DNA of 64,000 nucleotides from Hydractinia echinata (GCA_030067915.1 JASGCC010000008.1:62001-126000), one strand, 5' to 3'; shown: positions 45,199-59,800, counted from the stretch's first letter. Made by a program: numbers and translations. Notes: generated by a model not told the origin, from the letters alone.

Positions 45199-46865
45199 TA
45201 ATTTCTTTCCTTAGGGTAGTTGCTTTTGCGAAACAAACCAGAGCCAATAAATATTAATATAGCTAAATCATATATTCGTTAAGAAATAACCGGTTTCTGT
45301 ACCTTTTACAAGGTAATTCTTCTCCAACACTCTCTGGAAAATTATGTACTGGCTACACTGGTACCACTCGGTAGTCTTAATAGTCTCATCAAAAAGGCGA
45401 CACAAAACACATTCGAAATTTCTGCTGGTTAAAGCCGCAGAACAGTAACTTCTATTACAAGTACGTCTTTTATATTATATAGTCGTAACCTGTGGAACAA
45501 CCCACGATATCGCTCATCATTTAAACTCTACGCTACTTCGTGTGCCCAACCTCGATCCTAGGCCTGTAGCGTTTTTTATATGAGGATGAAACGTATTCTC
45601 CTACTAAAACGATACAGGCCCTGGGATCGAGGTTGTCGTGTGCCCATAGCACGACTTTTTCTTGCGCACACACACGCACCCACAGACAGAATACGGCTAT
45701 TATTAGAAATATAGAGACTGAACTAATAATGAGATGAAGTCAACGTCCAAGCGTTCGTAGACAGACATCTGTTTCAACAAACAACAAGACGAAAATAGTA
45801 ATAATAATAAAAAGTAATAATGATAATAACAATATGAGAACGACGAAACGGTCTTGTTGTTTCTTTCTAAAGGCGTCGTTTTTTGCAAACCCGATGTCTT
45901 TGAATGATTTTCTAACGAATCCTCAACTTGTCACAGTCAACAGATGATAAATATATGTTTATATGAGAAGAAAATAACAAATAGATGGCAAAAACCTTTA
46001 GATTTCGGTTTAATAATGTAGCTAAACAAGAAAACAAATTAGAACTACCATACTAATCATTTACCGGAAGTTCGCTGTGGTTACCTCTTCACAAGACTTT
46101 ATATTGCTATCTGATTCTCAATGAACAAGGGACATAAGATAGGAATAGGTCAGGACCTGAAACAGTGATAAAGGTTTTTGGTGCTTCTGATGCATAGAAG
46201 CTACGTTATTCATACTTTTTTGCGCGTACTAAATTAATTTATTGCGCCGAGATTTAGTAACATAAAATTATGAACAAAACACTTGGCGCGAAAATAAATG
46301 CCGCGATATCATACTGCAGTTTACTTAAAAGAAACGTCTATCTACATCTAACTGTCAAAGCCAGAATTTTACTAATTGTTGAATTTTTACTATTTTTCCT
46401 TGTTATTTACGGGAATAAGGTATAGTTTGCTGGAGAACAGTGATCTTACGATTGTTGTGCGAAACTACCCCCAAAATACCCTTACATTTTTTTTTTACTT
46501 GTGACTACTTCGCCAGCGTTTTAACAATTTGGACGGGGAATGATTCATACACCCTTGGGTGTTGACATCCAGGCTGCACAAGCGATGATATGCTTATTCC
46601 AGCCCAGTGACGCCTATGCAGGAAATTGTGCTATATACCGTGAGATTTTTCTCACATGACGCAATCTTACCAAGATTGCGCAGATTGTTTTAGGGCACAA
46701 TATAAAAAGTCAACAGGGAAGAAGAGAAAAAAAAACTTCAGTAAAACACGGCCATTCTTATAAAGTTTAGCAATATATGAATAGGAAAAACATATTCGAC
46801 AACTAAAAATGTCAGCATAAATTTTTTCATGGGATGTGCTAAGTAGCAACAAAGAGGTAAAAAAA
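45199..46865. other. Intergenic with one hairpin MITE and repeat fragments
   Basis: Holds the hairpin MITE at 45547-45635, a CAGACAGAATACGGCTATT dispersed-repeat end near 45683, and a GCGCG-containing repeat fragment at 46220-46310. No gene is supported. Confidence 0.5.
45547..45635. mobile_element. Hairpin MITE, 89 bp, with exact 9-bp TSD
   Basis: Begins CAACCTCGATCCTAGGCCTG and ends CCTGGGATCGAGGTTG. The flanks TCGTGTGCC are identical (45538-45546 and 45636-45644). It belongs to the same family as 17634, 18700, 19080 and 20055. Confidence 0.9.
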
Positions 46866-48857
46866 ATGTCTTACGGAATGCATGGAGAACATGTCGAAGA
46901 ATCAAAAGGCGAAACTCAAAGCGTGAAAAAGGATTTCATTCTGAGGAGAGGTCAGCTTGATTGTATCAAGGTATGTAACTTTTATTTACAAATGTACACA
47001 CCCACTAATTCGAACATGAAGAAATCGAAAGTTATGCTCAACAAAACGAATATTTGAATTAAATTAGCGGAAATCGTAGACGTTTTATAAAGTAAGAGTT
47101 CCAACACTTTTGTTTGGATACACATGTCCGAATTAACGGGTATTCGAATGAACGGATGTATATTGTACATAATATGTGTGGTAAGTATACAAAAACATAA
47201 TGGAGATATTTCTCTAGGAGAAGGCAAAGAGGAAAGCAAATATTTTAACAAGAGNNNNNNNNNNNNNNNNNNNNNNNNNCACCAAGAGCGAGATCAAATG
47301 TAATCCACCAAATTTTCTTTGCGGAGTTTGGTTGAACAAGGTCATTGCTGAAACACTTGCTTCGCTGTTGCATGGTATTAAGAAGCCAATCCTTTCTGTT
47401 GAAGTGCTTATAAAACGTCCGTGTTATCTTCCACTCCAAAAATCACCCATTAGCATCAAAGGATATCGTCGACGGTCCATGCTGAATTCTCTCAAGTGTT
47501 CGTTAATATTTTGGCTGTTGCTGAGCATACAACCTCATCGTCGAGTCTAATGAGTAACTGCTAGTAAAGTCGAACCATTGGTACATTATGCGTGCTGGAG
47601 CTGCGTTTATTGTGAAAATCCATTGTTGTGTCCGTATTGCTAATTTTACCTGTGTAGACTTTCAACAAGCTTAACAAGCGATCTAAGAAACTTTCTTTTT
47701 CGTTTTAAAGGTTGCGCCGAGTATGAAAAAGTATTTTGTTGTTAATCGCTCCGCAAATTGGAGTCGTACCCACGTGCATGCACTGACTTCTTTAGCATTT
47801 GGTAACTTTGAGCAGGTAACTAGGAGTTTGCTTAGCCAAACGTTCCACGTCTTACCAAGGTTATTCTCTCAGAAATTTTGTAGTATACTTGGGTCATACA
47901 TGGGGTCCTTGTTATTATAGCTGTTAAGAATTAGCCACGACTGCATAGCTTTCAGACACAAGTTCAAATCTTTCAGTTGAAACCACGTACGTTTTGTAAA
48001 CCAAATACCTTAAACAAAAATATTGAATCCTTAAAAACAGTGATTTTAACGACCTGGTACATCGCCCTTAAATGTTCTTTATACCAGTAAATCCAGTCTC
48101 TTTAATATAGCGCATTCCGTCTGTTTGTTTGTGCGCGAGAAACGTCATGTTACTGAAACACAGAATGCGATATATAAAAGACGGATTTTTCACGGGCTAA
48201 CTACTAGTATCTCTCTATTAATAATACCCGTATTCTGTCTGTGTTTGGAAGAAAAAGTCGTGTTCGCGACACAAGGAAAGCGTAGAATTTAAAAAACGGG
48301 CGACGCCGGGAATTTGCCACTGGTTAACGTCTCGTTAGACAAAATTGTTTGAACAAGTACAATGCGGGTGTTTATTTACGTTATACAATCGTGCCAAAAT
48401 TATTGAAACAAAAGCATTTTTTCGCCATTTTTCAAAAGCGTCAAATGGTCAAATTCTACAGCTGACAGGCTGTAGAATGCGCACACATAGACCAGGTGGA
48501 CAGTGCTCAAAATTTAATGGTCGACTCTTCAGCACCTCCGCACACGAATCCATGTCGGGCGCACAAAGACCCCGAATTTCAGAAAAAAACACGGTGACGT
48601 CAACAACAATTAGCATATTTCAGAAGTTTTAATTTCACTAAAACCTGTTGTATATATATATAGCATACCTAGGATCATACGTCCACTCTAAAAATTGACA
48701 TGCGAACGTTCAAAAATGCGTGAATCTAAAAGAGAAATGTAATTATTCGTGGAGGTGAACTTCCTATTTAGTGTCTTGTTTCAATACACTTTCTTCATAA
48801 TTGCAGTTGCACGGTGTAAATGACGATGAATGGATTAAAAGAATCAGTTCGAGCTGA
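46866..48857 (+). CDS. Candidate 86-residue protein in three exons, unrecognised
   Basis: Exons 46866-46970, 47711-47815 and 48807-48857 each join in phase 0 at good splice sites (AAG/GTATGT, TTTTAAAG/GTT, CAG/GTAACT, TTGCAG/TTG) and end in TGA. The first two exons are both exactly 35 codons. Exon 1 starts MSYGMHGEHVEESKG and ends RRGQLDCIK; exon 2 contains KKYFVVNRSANWSRTHVHAL; exon 3 is LHGVNDDEWIKRISSS. No membrane segment or signal peptide is seen. The first intron contains the N gap, so an extra exon could be hidden there. I do not recognise the family; composition suggests a small soluble protein. Confidence 0.55.
47255..47279. other. Assembly gap, 25 N
   Basis: A run of 25 undetermined bases joins two contigs. 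The duplicated PPP4R1 copy lies to its right, starting 2.7 kb downstream. Confidence 1.
48101..48240. repeat. Dispersed repeat copies in opposite orientation
   Basis: TATAGCGCATTCCGTCTGTT at the left and CGTATTCTGTCTGTGTTTGG at the right resemble the ends of the family at 6717-6895 and 13280-13443. The interior holds CACGGGCTAACTACTAGT. It lies in the second intron of the 46866-48857 candidate gene. Confidence 0.45.
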
Positions 48858-49969
48858 ATGTTTGAACCTCTTTCTACCTGAGGAGGCCAATTTGACTCCC
48901 TATTGTTGATTTAGCTATTATCAATGTCGTTAGTTTGTTTCTATATTTCCTTCTTTGACAGTGTGTAACTTTTTGTACACTGGTGAATACAACAAAAAAC
49001 TTAAATTTCGCCGAAAACTTAGTGAAGTTATGACGTCATCTAATGATGAAATGATGTCATCGGCGAAAAAAATAATATTTAAAAATTCTTTGCGCATGAG
49101 TATACGTGAGCCGAGGTGGAGTTTGAAAATATAGAATAAGAAAAATCTAGCATTAGTTAACACTAGTAGCTGTAAGTCCAATCACTATCACGACTAACAC
49201 ACGCCGTATGAAAATATACTTACAGTAAGTTGGCTCCGTGTAAAATAATCACACATTCTGTTTTCCTTTTCTCCCAACTTGCGTTATTTTGACGGATGTT
49301 GTACGTCATAATCTTTAACACATTTTCAAAAGATTCAGTCGCCAGAAGATTCCTTTTGATAGTGCCATCCAATCTTCAACATGCAATCCGCCGGACATTG
49401 GACAACCATTATGTAAACAGTTGCTTGTCAAACGATTTTTCCATTCTGCGATTTAACATAAGAATAAAATGGCGATCAATGTAACCAGAGCAACTGTCTT
49501 AACATGACTTCGACGTTTTAATTCTCGCACTAAAAAGCAAATAAATATGGACGAATAATAAACACGATGTAAAAACGTAAAGAACATGGACTGTCGACGA
49601 CTCTGCTGCACCCATCTTGTCCAACTTGACAAAACTTGTCTGATAACAATGATGGATTTTCTGGAGATGGCGAAAATTGTCCCACTCCGCACAGAATCTT
49701 TTCCTTATATGAAAAAAAACAGGGGCTTTAGGTTAGTCAGGGGAAACGAATTTGGAAAAAACTTAAGTACATGCGCAATGCATAGAATTAGGTAATATAA
49801 AAACCCAATACTCGACCAATAATGTTTATATTCTTTCAAACACTCTCTCTCTCCTTTACGGAGGTTCAGAACACCTTCAAAATACTTTTACAGACTTTTA
49901 CTTAAAAGCAAAAAATTTATTCTCCCATATAGGAAAAAATAAAAAGAGTGCATAAAAAAAATTGTTGCA
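48858..49969. other. Sequence left of duplication copy 2, no firm gene
   Basis: A minus-strand frame at 49453-49692 contains RELKRRSHVKTVALVTLIAI, a basic-then-hydrophobic stretch that could be a type II membrane anchor. No splice-linked continuation was found, so it is not called. The sequence differs from 1-941, marking 49970 as a duplication breakpoint. Confidence 0.4.
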
Positions 49970-52900
49970 AAAACAATAATAACTTTTGTTGATGAAAATG
50001 TTCTTTGAGATGCCATTTGTGAAAATTTATACCAGGGAAAAAATCACACAAAAAACAAGAATTGTTAAAACTTTTACGGAAGTTAAAAAAAACACAATCT
50101 TTCTCGCACAAAAATTTTTTTTATAAAATATTCATATATGAACTAGTCACTTTTCTCTCTTATCTCTACCATTAGCACCCACAAAATGTTTTGCAAGGAA
50201 ACCAACCTATTGGCTGTGAAAATTTACCCCTGTGATTGCTCAATGACACGTAAATTAATTAGTATTGGTAATTGATTCTTACTTGGATCATGTATATGTC
50301 AAAGGCTTCACCAACGGCCAATATTCTACTAGATACTATAAGATAGAAACATAAAATACAATATCAAAATGTATCAGTGATCCATGTGCGATTAGAAAAG
50401 CTCATACAAATTGACTTGCATGAGTAGTTGAAAGTTAAAACATGAACATTTTTCTGTCATTTTACAACAGCTGTAATTTTCAAATTGACAGAAAAAGATT
50501 GCGGCAAAATGTGCTAAATTTATTTGTGTGTATTGCATGTCATCACGCACATATCCCCACCCGGCCCGCTATTCTCTTTTTTTTTAAGAAGCAAATTTTA
50601 CCTAATTTACCATAAAGCAAAGAACAATTAGTTGTTATTACAGGCAACAAAGGGAATTTTTTTGGTCTGTCAACAATATAAAATAGCATAAAGAAGAATA
50701 TAGGGATGTGTCCTGTTGAAAGAAAAAAGTTAAAAACTTTCAGAAAAAAAAAAAAAAAAATAATGATTGCATGAAGTGATAAAATTCCTTTTTTAAACCG
50801 AGTACACTGCACAGGGGATGCTATTTTGGCATGGGGAAACACACAAAATTCAAGTTACAGCAATGTTCACGGCTAGAGCTTTCAAGTTATATACATAGCC
50901 GTCATGGTAAAGGAAGTTTAAGGTAAAATAATCAGGATATGTTAAAAAATTACAGACTGTTTTTTTCATTGTGTTTTTATACATTTTTGGTTGTTTCGCA
51001 TACCTTAGGAAATAAGAAAAATGAATCATTAAACTTCACCAGATATATTATAATTTTAAAATTCCTTAAAAAGATTGTTGATATTGTTTGATATTGTTTG
51101 ATATTATTTCGTTACTGTTAATTTAATATTGCAGTTAATTTTACCAATTTACTAAGGATAATCCAATTCTGATTTTGCTGCATAACGGTTTGTTAATTGT
51201 AATTTAATTGTTTTAGTTCTGCTTCAAACTGACGACACAAAAGTTTCATGGATTTTTATGATTTAGGTGAAATAAACGCTAATTATGTAAATTGTTGAAC
51301 TATAATAAAATAGATCACAAACTATGTTGTACAATTTACAATTTAACTTCTGAATCCTAAATAAATGTTATTCATATTGCAGTGTTTTTTAATCGAAAGA
51401 TCTGGATGTATAAAAAACAAGTTGCTCAGAACATTTCAGGCTGCATGCAACAGTTTATTTCGTTTTTTTTTGCAAAATATACAAAGATCCATTTAAAATC
51501 ATTGTAGTTTCAGTGTTATGAAATATTAACTAAGACATGTCACAAATAGAGATGTCTTACTTCTTTGCCTCACAAAGCTTTCTTATTAAAATATGATTCA
51601 TCCTGAAACTTTCTTTAGACTACAGCAAGTATTACGAATCATCTATGTTAGACCAGACCAATCCAGATGACTTACTTACACCATTGGAGAAGTTACCACA
51701 AATACTGTAACAAGTGAAAATATATTTACCAGGTAAGCAAGTGTCTTCAGTTTTGACTTTTGGAAGATAATAGATTGTGAAACTCATATTTTTTGAATAT
51801 CTGTTTGTGATTATTAAAATATTATGTTTATTTGCTTGGATAAGAAATTTGGAAGTTTTATGTTTTAAGCAAATTCTTTGGCAATTATTTGTTTTAAAAT
51901 TAACAACGACTTAAAACAAGACAGATTATGTGTGTAAACAGAAATATTAATTTTGTGCAAAGTTTTGCGTGTCACTCAAAATTAGGTGTTGATAAATTTT
52001 TGCCATGCTTAGAAGGTTGTTGAGATGTAAAAAAGTGGCATGATATCTTGATAATTAGCTCAGTTTTGCTTTATCGTTGCTACTTTTTTGTGTACCTAAC
52101 AAGGTCACATGTTATGTTTCACATGCACTGCATACGTAGATGATTACGTTGGCAAAGTGTTATGAAATTATTGGAATATTTCACTGCTACTTTAACAAGC
52201 ATGCATACAGCACTTAGAATAACTTTCATTTTTACTTGTGAATGAAATAAAACACACAGGAATATGTTTGCAACGTATTGTTTTGTTTACTAAGTGTTTA
52301 TTAAATATGTGTTTTAATTTACCAGTGGACTGTGTGTTGTTTGTTCATGTAGATGCATTGTGCTGTTCAAAAGTTGCAACTCTTTGGAGCTGGGGTGCCA
52401 GTAGAAAAACACCTTGTTGAATTTCTTGTTTTCATTTCATAGGTTTTAAGTGTTGCCTGTATTTTACTTCGGATTTTTGGTACTTATTTCTTCAGTGTAA
52501 TATGTTACTGATGCAAGCAAAGTTATTTTTTTGAAATTTTTGTAATATCATATCATCTGATTATTTGGATTGTATGACAGACATTTCACTGGAGTAGTCT
52601 CTGACATAGCAGTGTAAAAAATCCCAAGTTGGCTGGGAAATTAATTACCTAAGTTTTAAACCATGGAGATTGCTATGGAACAATGTGTTTTTCATGACAA
52701 GCCATGCTTTTGTTTGTGGTAATATACATGAGCAACATAGTTTGTTAGGGATACTGTAAGGGAAAATGAGCATGAATTTCAAATCACAATATTTTTTTAT
52801 ATCTATATTCTTTATATTCTTTATATTAATTTTTATATATTAAAATGTATAAAAATGGAAAATACAGGAATTTTTACTTAGTTTCCGTCTGTTTTGTTAT

Positions 52901-55900
52901 TAGGGATTAGCATCAGGGACAAGTAAAATAATTATAATTTAGAAGTTAATACTTTAAATGTTTTAAGTAATTCTTCAGATATGCAATCTCGATTTTTCTT
53001 TGATTTTCTATTTGTGCAGGTGTGCATGCTATTGACTTGCATAGAAATTGTTTAATATTACCACTGCTTTTTAATTGGAAGTAAGTTTGCGAGTATGTGT
53101 GTACCCTTATAAAGAAGAAAACTGAAAAGGATCTGTGGGGTGTTATTTTTGTATTCAAATTTTGATGGACCATGTATTTGTTTGATATTGATCAGTTTTC
53201 AAAACAAATACGGAATATTTAAAGAGCTATTGATTCCAAATTATCTTCGAGTTGTGCATACTTGAATTTTCTTTTTTGTGTGTTCATGTTTTCTTGATAA
53301 AGCTAGTAAATTGACTATCATGAATTATTCATGAAGCTGTGGGTGTTTTCTTATCTTGTTTTTTATCTCTCTTCCTTTGGTAATCAATTCATGTGATGTC
53401 TTCATTATGCGTCTAAAATTTAAGGTTTTCAAAATATAAGATTACATGTTGGAGTTCTATCTGCAGCTTTTCTGCTACTTATAAATGCTTATTAAAGGCT
53501 CTGTTGTAATGGAACATGGTTTGATAGGTGTGGATGTGTGACCCTGATATTCTCATGTTGCTACTGAACACATTTTTTACACCATTTTAATTAGAAAAAA
53601 GAAGCTGTTAGACATTAGAATTATTAAAAGAGTTTTCGATTAATGTTTTTATTTGCAGTATTTTAAGTAAATGTTAGGTTATATACATTTAATGTATTTA
53701 GTGTGCTTTTCAGTACAATATAAATTTCATACATTCTGTGTTAGAAATAAGTGTATGTTAACACCTTTTACTTTAAAATTACAAAATCTGGAGGCTTAGT
53801 TTTTTCTGGTATACTTTTAGTTTTGTAATAGCTGGACGTGCACTGATATTAACCCTATTTGTGTTTGGAGTCACCTCTCTGTGGGTTTCTAACTTTTGAC
53901 ATGCTTATAATTATGATATTTTGTGAGTATTAGTATAACTCTTTTAAAACCTTTGGCAGGGATTTTATGCCTCCTTATTCGTTGTTTTGAATGAAAAATA
54001 CTACAAATTGAATTGTTGACATTAATAAGAGGAAAGTTATCACAAAATTTGACACTCCAAATCTCCTGCTTTCAGTAATTTTGGACAGAAAAAAAAACAA
54101 CTTATAAAGCCTGATTCGTGATTTACAATAAAAGTACAATTTCTGAAACTGATACATCACAAATCAAGTCTGCTCTTTATTCACCTAAATCCGGAAGTCA
54201 ATAACAAATTTGCAATACAAAAGGTGTGAGTAACAACAACAAATAAGCAAGGATATTGTTGCAGTAGAAATCATGCTGCTAAAATTTTGTTTTATTAATA
54301 AAAGTGAGAAAGGTTTTTGTGTTTGGTTTGTATTTTATGATATAAGATGTGTTGGTTGTGAAGGTATCAATAGTTTATGAAACAAATTTCATCACAAGCA
54401 TGTTTCTTATACACCAACATGGCAGTTGGTTTGACAAGTCATTCATTATTTGTAAAAGATTTGTCAAGACACTTATTAGAGATCAACCACAGGTATTGTA
54501 TATCTCTTATGGTTTAATAAAACAGATTGTAGTAGATAATGCGTTACAATTTTAGAAAATTTATGAAGAAAGTCTATACTGTAGCTCTGCTAGTATTAAT
54601 ATTTATCTATTTCATTTTTTAAGGCAAATGGTAGCTCGAAGTATTGTTGAAACAGTTACAATCCATATCAAAATGAGCAAGAATGCTTGTCATTATTAGA
54701 TATCATTAATAAACTCTCCGATGATATTGGTAAGCAAATTTCATCTTTAAAATAAATGGCGCCCACTTGTTGGGTTACTATACAACCTCATTTTCAATCC
54801 TTGTTCTCAATTTTGTGCAAAGTAGACAAGTAACAGAATCAGAAGTGCTTTGAATGGGGCTGTTTACTTCTGAGTGTGCTTATTTAGTTGATTCTTTCTT
54901 TAAAACCTAGTAAACAAGTAGGTTTGAAGAGACTAATTATGCTGCCTCACTCATCTCTAACCAGCAGTTAGCACACTTCTTGCTAGACAAACTGCATACT
55001 AGCTATTCTTTGTTGGTACTTGCTTTAACTGTTTTTTATTGCACTATAGAGCCTTCAGTACGCTGTGAGCTAATGGAGCAGTTACCACCATGTTGTATGA
55101 TGATCATGGATATGAGGCTAGTTCCTGATGCCATATCTTCATTTATTTCTACCAGTGATGGTAAAGTACTTGACAGATCCTAATAATCAGGTACAGGACA
55201 TGTTTTTTCAAATTTGAAGACCACAGATTGATTGCTGTCTGCGGGATATTATTTTTATGTTAGTAGTTAATTGGGCTGTGGAAAAGTCCCCTGTGATTAA
55301 AAGAGGCAAACATTTGAAGAAATAAATGTTGATGACGTCAGGAATAACCCGACAATATACAAAAAACTTTACTCAGAAATTTAATTACCTCTTCTATTAC
55401 TCCCTATTGTTACCATGTTTAATATAGGTGATAATTATCATAGGTCATAAGTCACATAAAAACATCCACTTAGGGAAATAAGAATGGAAAAAATATAAAA
55501 ATACTGATGATGTCTAGATCCATCTGCATAAACAAATATTTTGTAGAAATTTGTATAGCAATTGCTTTTATTTTGTGGAGCTTAAAACCTTGATTAAGAA
55601 AATGTATAAGATCTTTTGCTTTTTACGATAGGCTTAGGTTGATTATGAAAATGTATAAGATCTTGTGCTTTTTACGATAGGCTTAGGAGCTATTGAGGTC
55701 AATCTATTTTATTTTGTTGACTCCAAAATGATATATCTCATTTACTAAGATTAAGTCTACTTTGTCTGTTACAGACACACGGACTGAGTTACTGTAGTGC
55801 TATATAGGACTAGTCGTTTGCATGTGGATAAAAGCATTGAGTCACCCGTCCTTTATTTACGCATTTAGTGTGTCTCGCTACTTGCGGTACCATTTTGACA

Positions 55901-56705
55901 CACAAACAGACAGACAATGGCTATTATTATAGAGATGTTTTCTTCTTATGTTTTGTAGGTTCGAAAGTTGAGTCAGAATGCTCTCCTTCAGCTTATGGAT
56001 CAAGATTTAATACATCGAGATGAAGTTGAAAGTCAGATTTGTCCTGTTTTGTTGCAATTGACCGAGCCTGACAGTGGTGACGATTTGAGAACAGAAGCTG
56101 TTGCTGTATGTTCTTTATTTTGGAAACATTTCAAATACACTTTTTGTTGCCGTCAATTCTATTATACTGATTTGCATACACATCTAATACTAATAGTGTA
56201 ATAGATAGCATCAAAATTTCCCAGATTTTATCTTAAAAATAATAGTACTAATGATTGGTTGACAACATCACACATGCCGACCTGCCTGCCAAAATCAATT
56301 ACCTAAAGTATTATTAACCATTATTTTTAGCTGATGACCAAAATAACACCGCTGATAGGAGGGGATGTGACTGAAGAATTGTTTTGAAACGTTTCGGTGA
56401 TTTATGTGCCGATCCTTTGTTCCACGTGCGAAAAGTAAGTGTATTTTGCTAATTATATAATGGTTGTATATTCGTATATTTGCTTCATTGAGAAACGCTT
56501 TTTTCTAGGTTTGTGCGTCCAATTTTGGGGACATGTCTTCTGTTTTAAAACAAGAAACCACAGAGAACAATTTAGTAAGAACATGTTTTATAACATTTAA
56601 AAATGTATTTTTTTGTGGTCAGAGCGAATGCTTAGTAGTGTATTGATTTTTAAAAACTGGTGTCTGCAGCAACTACCAAGAAAATTCAATTCAATTTCAG
56701 CCTTT

Positions 56706-56898
56706 TTAATTGACGTAAGAACTCTGCAATTGACGTAAGCACTCGGCAATTGTCGTAAGCACTCGGAAATTGTCGTAAGCACTCCGAAATTGACGTAAGC
56801 ACTCGGAAATTGTCGTAAGCACTCGGAAATTGTCGTAAGCACTCCGAAATTGTCGTAAGCACTCGGCAATTGTCGTAAGCACTCGGCAATTGTCGTTA
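56706..56898 (+). repeat. 20-bp minisatellite, duplication copy 2
   Basis: Counterpart of 7666-7858 with the same number and order of unit variants. One base differs near the left end. Confidence 0.95.
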
Positions 56899-59800
56899 TG
56901 AATGCTGATGAAAAAGTTGCGATGTTTTGTGGAAAATATGATGATATTATGGTCATGTTGATTATAAGTCGAGCCACAGGGTTCAATTCTGCAAAACGTC
57001 AATAAGCATTTCAGAATTATGCTGAGGCTGGTCAATTGGATTTTTTCACCATAGGTCTGCGTCTGAAATTAAAATCACCTTTGTTTGCAGCAGTCACTGT
57101 GACATTCACTACCCTTTTTCATATTGTAAAAGTTTTTAGAGGTGTTTAAACAAAAAAGGAACAAGTTCTACTGTAGAATTATCTAGGAATCTTTCCAAAA
57201 AGTAAAAACTCACAGGGTGCAGATAAAAAAATATTTTATAAAAGGATGTGCATACATTCGTGAGAGTTCTAGCTATTTTCACTAATCAGCTCTTTCTTGA
57301 GACTACCAACTCTGATTGGCAGTCACAATCCAGCATGTGTATTCTGTGTGTGTATACTGTGATTGAATATTTTTGTATGTTATTTGTACTCAATACTTAT
57401 TATAGCTTCCCTTGTTTGGACGTCTATGTGAAGATGGTGTTTGGGGAGTTAGAAAGGTAAAAGAACGGCCATTTTTCGTCGTGTTTGGTGCATCAAATCT
57501 GTTTGTGTTTTTTTCCTAATTTATTTACACCACACCTCCAATGTTGTCACCCATCCAATTTTCTTATAGGCATGCGCGGAAACATTTATGGCTGTTTCGG
57601 GGACATGTTCGAGAGAAGTGAAATATGAAAAGTTATCTCCGCTCTTTGTTGGTTTGCTTTGTGATAAATCGAGATGGGTAAGTAACCTCTAACCAGATAG
57701 CTAGTTGCATTTTTAACTTGTACCTTATTCAGATACCTTCCATCAATAAATACTTTCGCGAAATTACTAAATCAATATTTTCTGTATAAACTTATTAGAT
57801 AAGATAGGAATGGAAAGATATGCGCACGAATGTGAGGAGATTATTCTCCTTAATTATCCTTATCAATTACATTCACAATATTACACTTTGGAATTTTAAA
57901 TTATTTTTAAATGTCTGTACATTTTACCACTATTGTCTTTCACTTGCTAACAGTATTTGTATCGTCGGTCATTTTTCTCTTTTCTCATTCGCGAAAATTA
58001 ATTCTTGCAAAAAAATTGTAAAGACCTGCAATCATGGACAAAATATAATGAAACGAGACAGCTAATTTTGAAGTTCGCTGCCACAAGTGATTACATAGGC
58101 TGCTTCTATGTTAGAGTCGCGCGTTTTTTTACTTGTCAAAGTTCACTTGTTAATGCTCACAGCGGACTTGCAATCTTAGGTTATTTGATTGAATCCATAC
58201 TCTTGAAACGTGCTAATTGTTGCTGACATCAGCACAACCTTTCCCCCCAAATTTTGGTTTCTTTGTGAACCTGCTGTTTTGCGTAAACTTCTTGCAAAAC
58301 GAAGAAAACATTTTTAAAAAAATTTAAAGAATTTGTTTCCGAGAGAATTTCTTCCTGCGGTAACAGGCGCCTCTAACAAGACGCTCAAAATTACGCCGTC
58401 GGTCATGAGATCGTCCAAAGCTAAAATACTTATATTTAAATTCCTAAACAGCAATTTTTATGTTGGTATGACTTGATCCTAATATTTTTCATTATCCATT
58501 CTCTGTCAAGGTACAAATGGCGGCGTATCAAGCTCTGGGTCAATTCATAGCTACATTTGCTGATCCCAGGCGAACTGGTTTTGAAGTCAACGAGGAGGGA
58601 AATTTAGTGAAATGTGCATTGGATACCACGTTAATATTGGAGCGAGATGAAACACAAGTTGATCCTCGTACAAGGTAGGATTACCTATTTATTTGCCCGT
58701 TGTAACGCCCCCCCCCCCAAGTGGCGTAAAGTTTCGTCAGGTAAATAAGCAGGCGAAATGGTAACAGAAAAATGAACGCTCCTTCAACTTTTTTTTTTCT
58801 GTCTGTAGGGGTGAAACATCAGACACGACTGCTTCATCTTCGATCGAAGAAAGGCTGACAAATTCTTTACGAAACAAAGAAGAAGGCAAAAGCGATCCGT
58901 CAAATAATTTTAATTCTTTCGAATATTGGAGAACCCCTCTGCCAAACCTCGACGAAAGTAACTCACTTGAAACCAATACGATGGAGAGTAATGTAAAAAA
59001 TAGTGACTTGAATTTAAAAATTAATGTAGAAATAGACTCAGGTTTAACTAAACAAGAATCAGATAGTTCGTCGTCGTCAACAAAAGAAGTGGACAATTTA
59101 AATGAAGAAAACGCGCCCTTGGACGATACTAGTATAACACAGGAGGATGAAGGGTCGTCAGTAGTTAAAGTAGTCGTAGAAAGTTACCATGGAAACGACG
59201 ATGATGACGACAGTGATAATAGCGACGATTCTGTAAAAGATAAAGAAGACGACAGATCTGTGTCGCCTCACTCGTCAGGGCGGCATCGCGATGATCAAGA
59301 TTTCGACTTGTTTAATGTAAATCCTGCTTCTGATGACTGTCACTCAGACGATGAGGATCATCTACACACTAGCTCGAATTACACTAGTTCATTGGTGGAT
59401 GAAGAATCTTTACGCAGTCAGGTAACCAATTCTTACCTTTTTAAAGCCAAGCCCAGTTATCTGTTGACAGGAAAGTGTATCAATAAATTTCAATGTTTAA
59501 AATCTCGTGTTTGTTCTTCATCATACAGAAAATTGTCCCGCCTGCACTGTTGGAACATTACATCTCAATGACAGAACCTAATAAAACTCAAACGATAGAC
59601 GGGGAGTTACCAAGACACTGCGCATTCACTTTACCCGGGGTCGTATTAGCCTTGGGTCGCGATAATTGGCATTTAATTAAAGAAACGTACGACGTCCTCT
59701 CTTCAGATATGCAGGTGAGTACTTTTGTTGTTGTGTTGCCTTCTTCATAGTTTGTCGTTAAAAAGGACGATATTAACGAAAGCGTACTATTATGTGCCCC

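Noticed and set aside
48345..48632. Plus-strand 95-codon frame
   Set aside because: Falls in the proposed second intron of the 46866-48857 gene and resembles repeat sequence; no motif recognised.
49453..49692. Minus-strand frame with basic-hydrophobic C-terminus resembling a type II membrane anchor
   Set aside because: No downstream exon and no family recognition; one hydrophobic run in AT-rich DNA is weak evidence.
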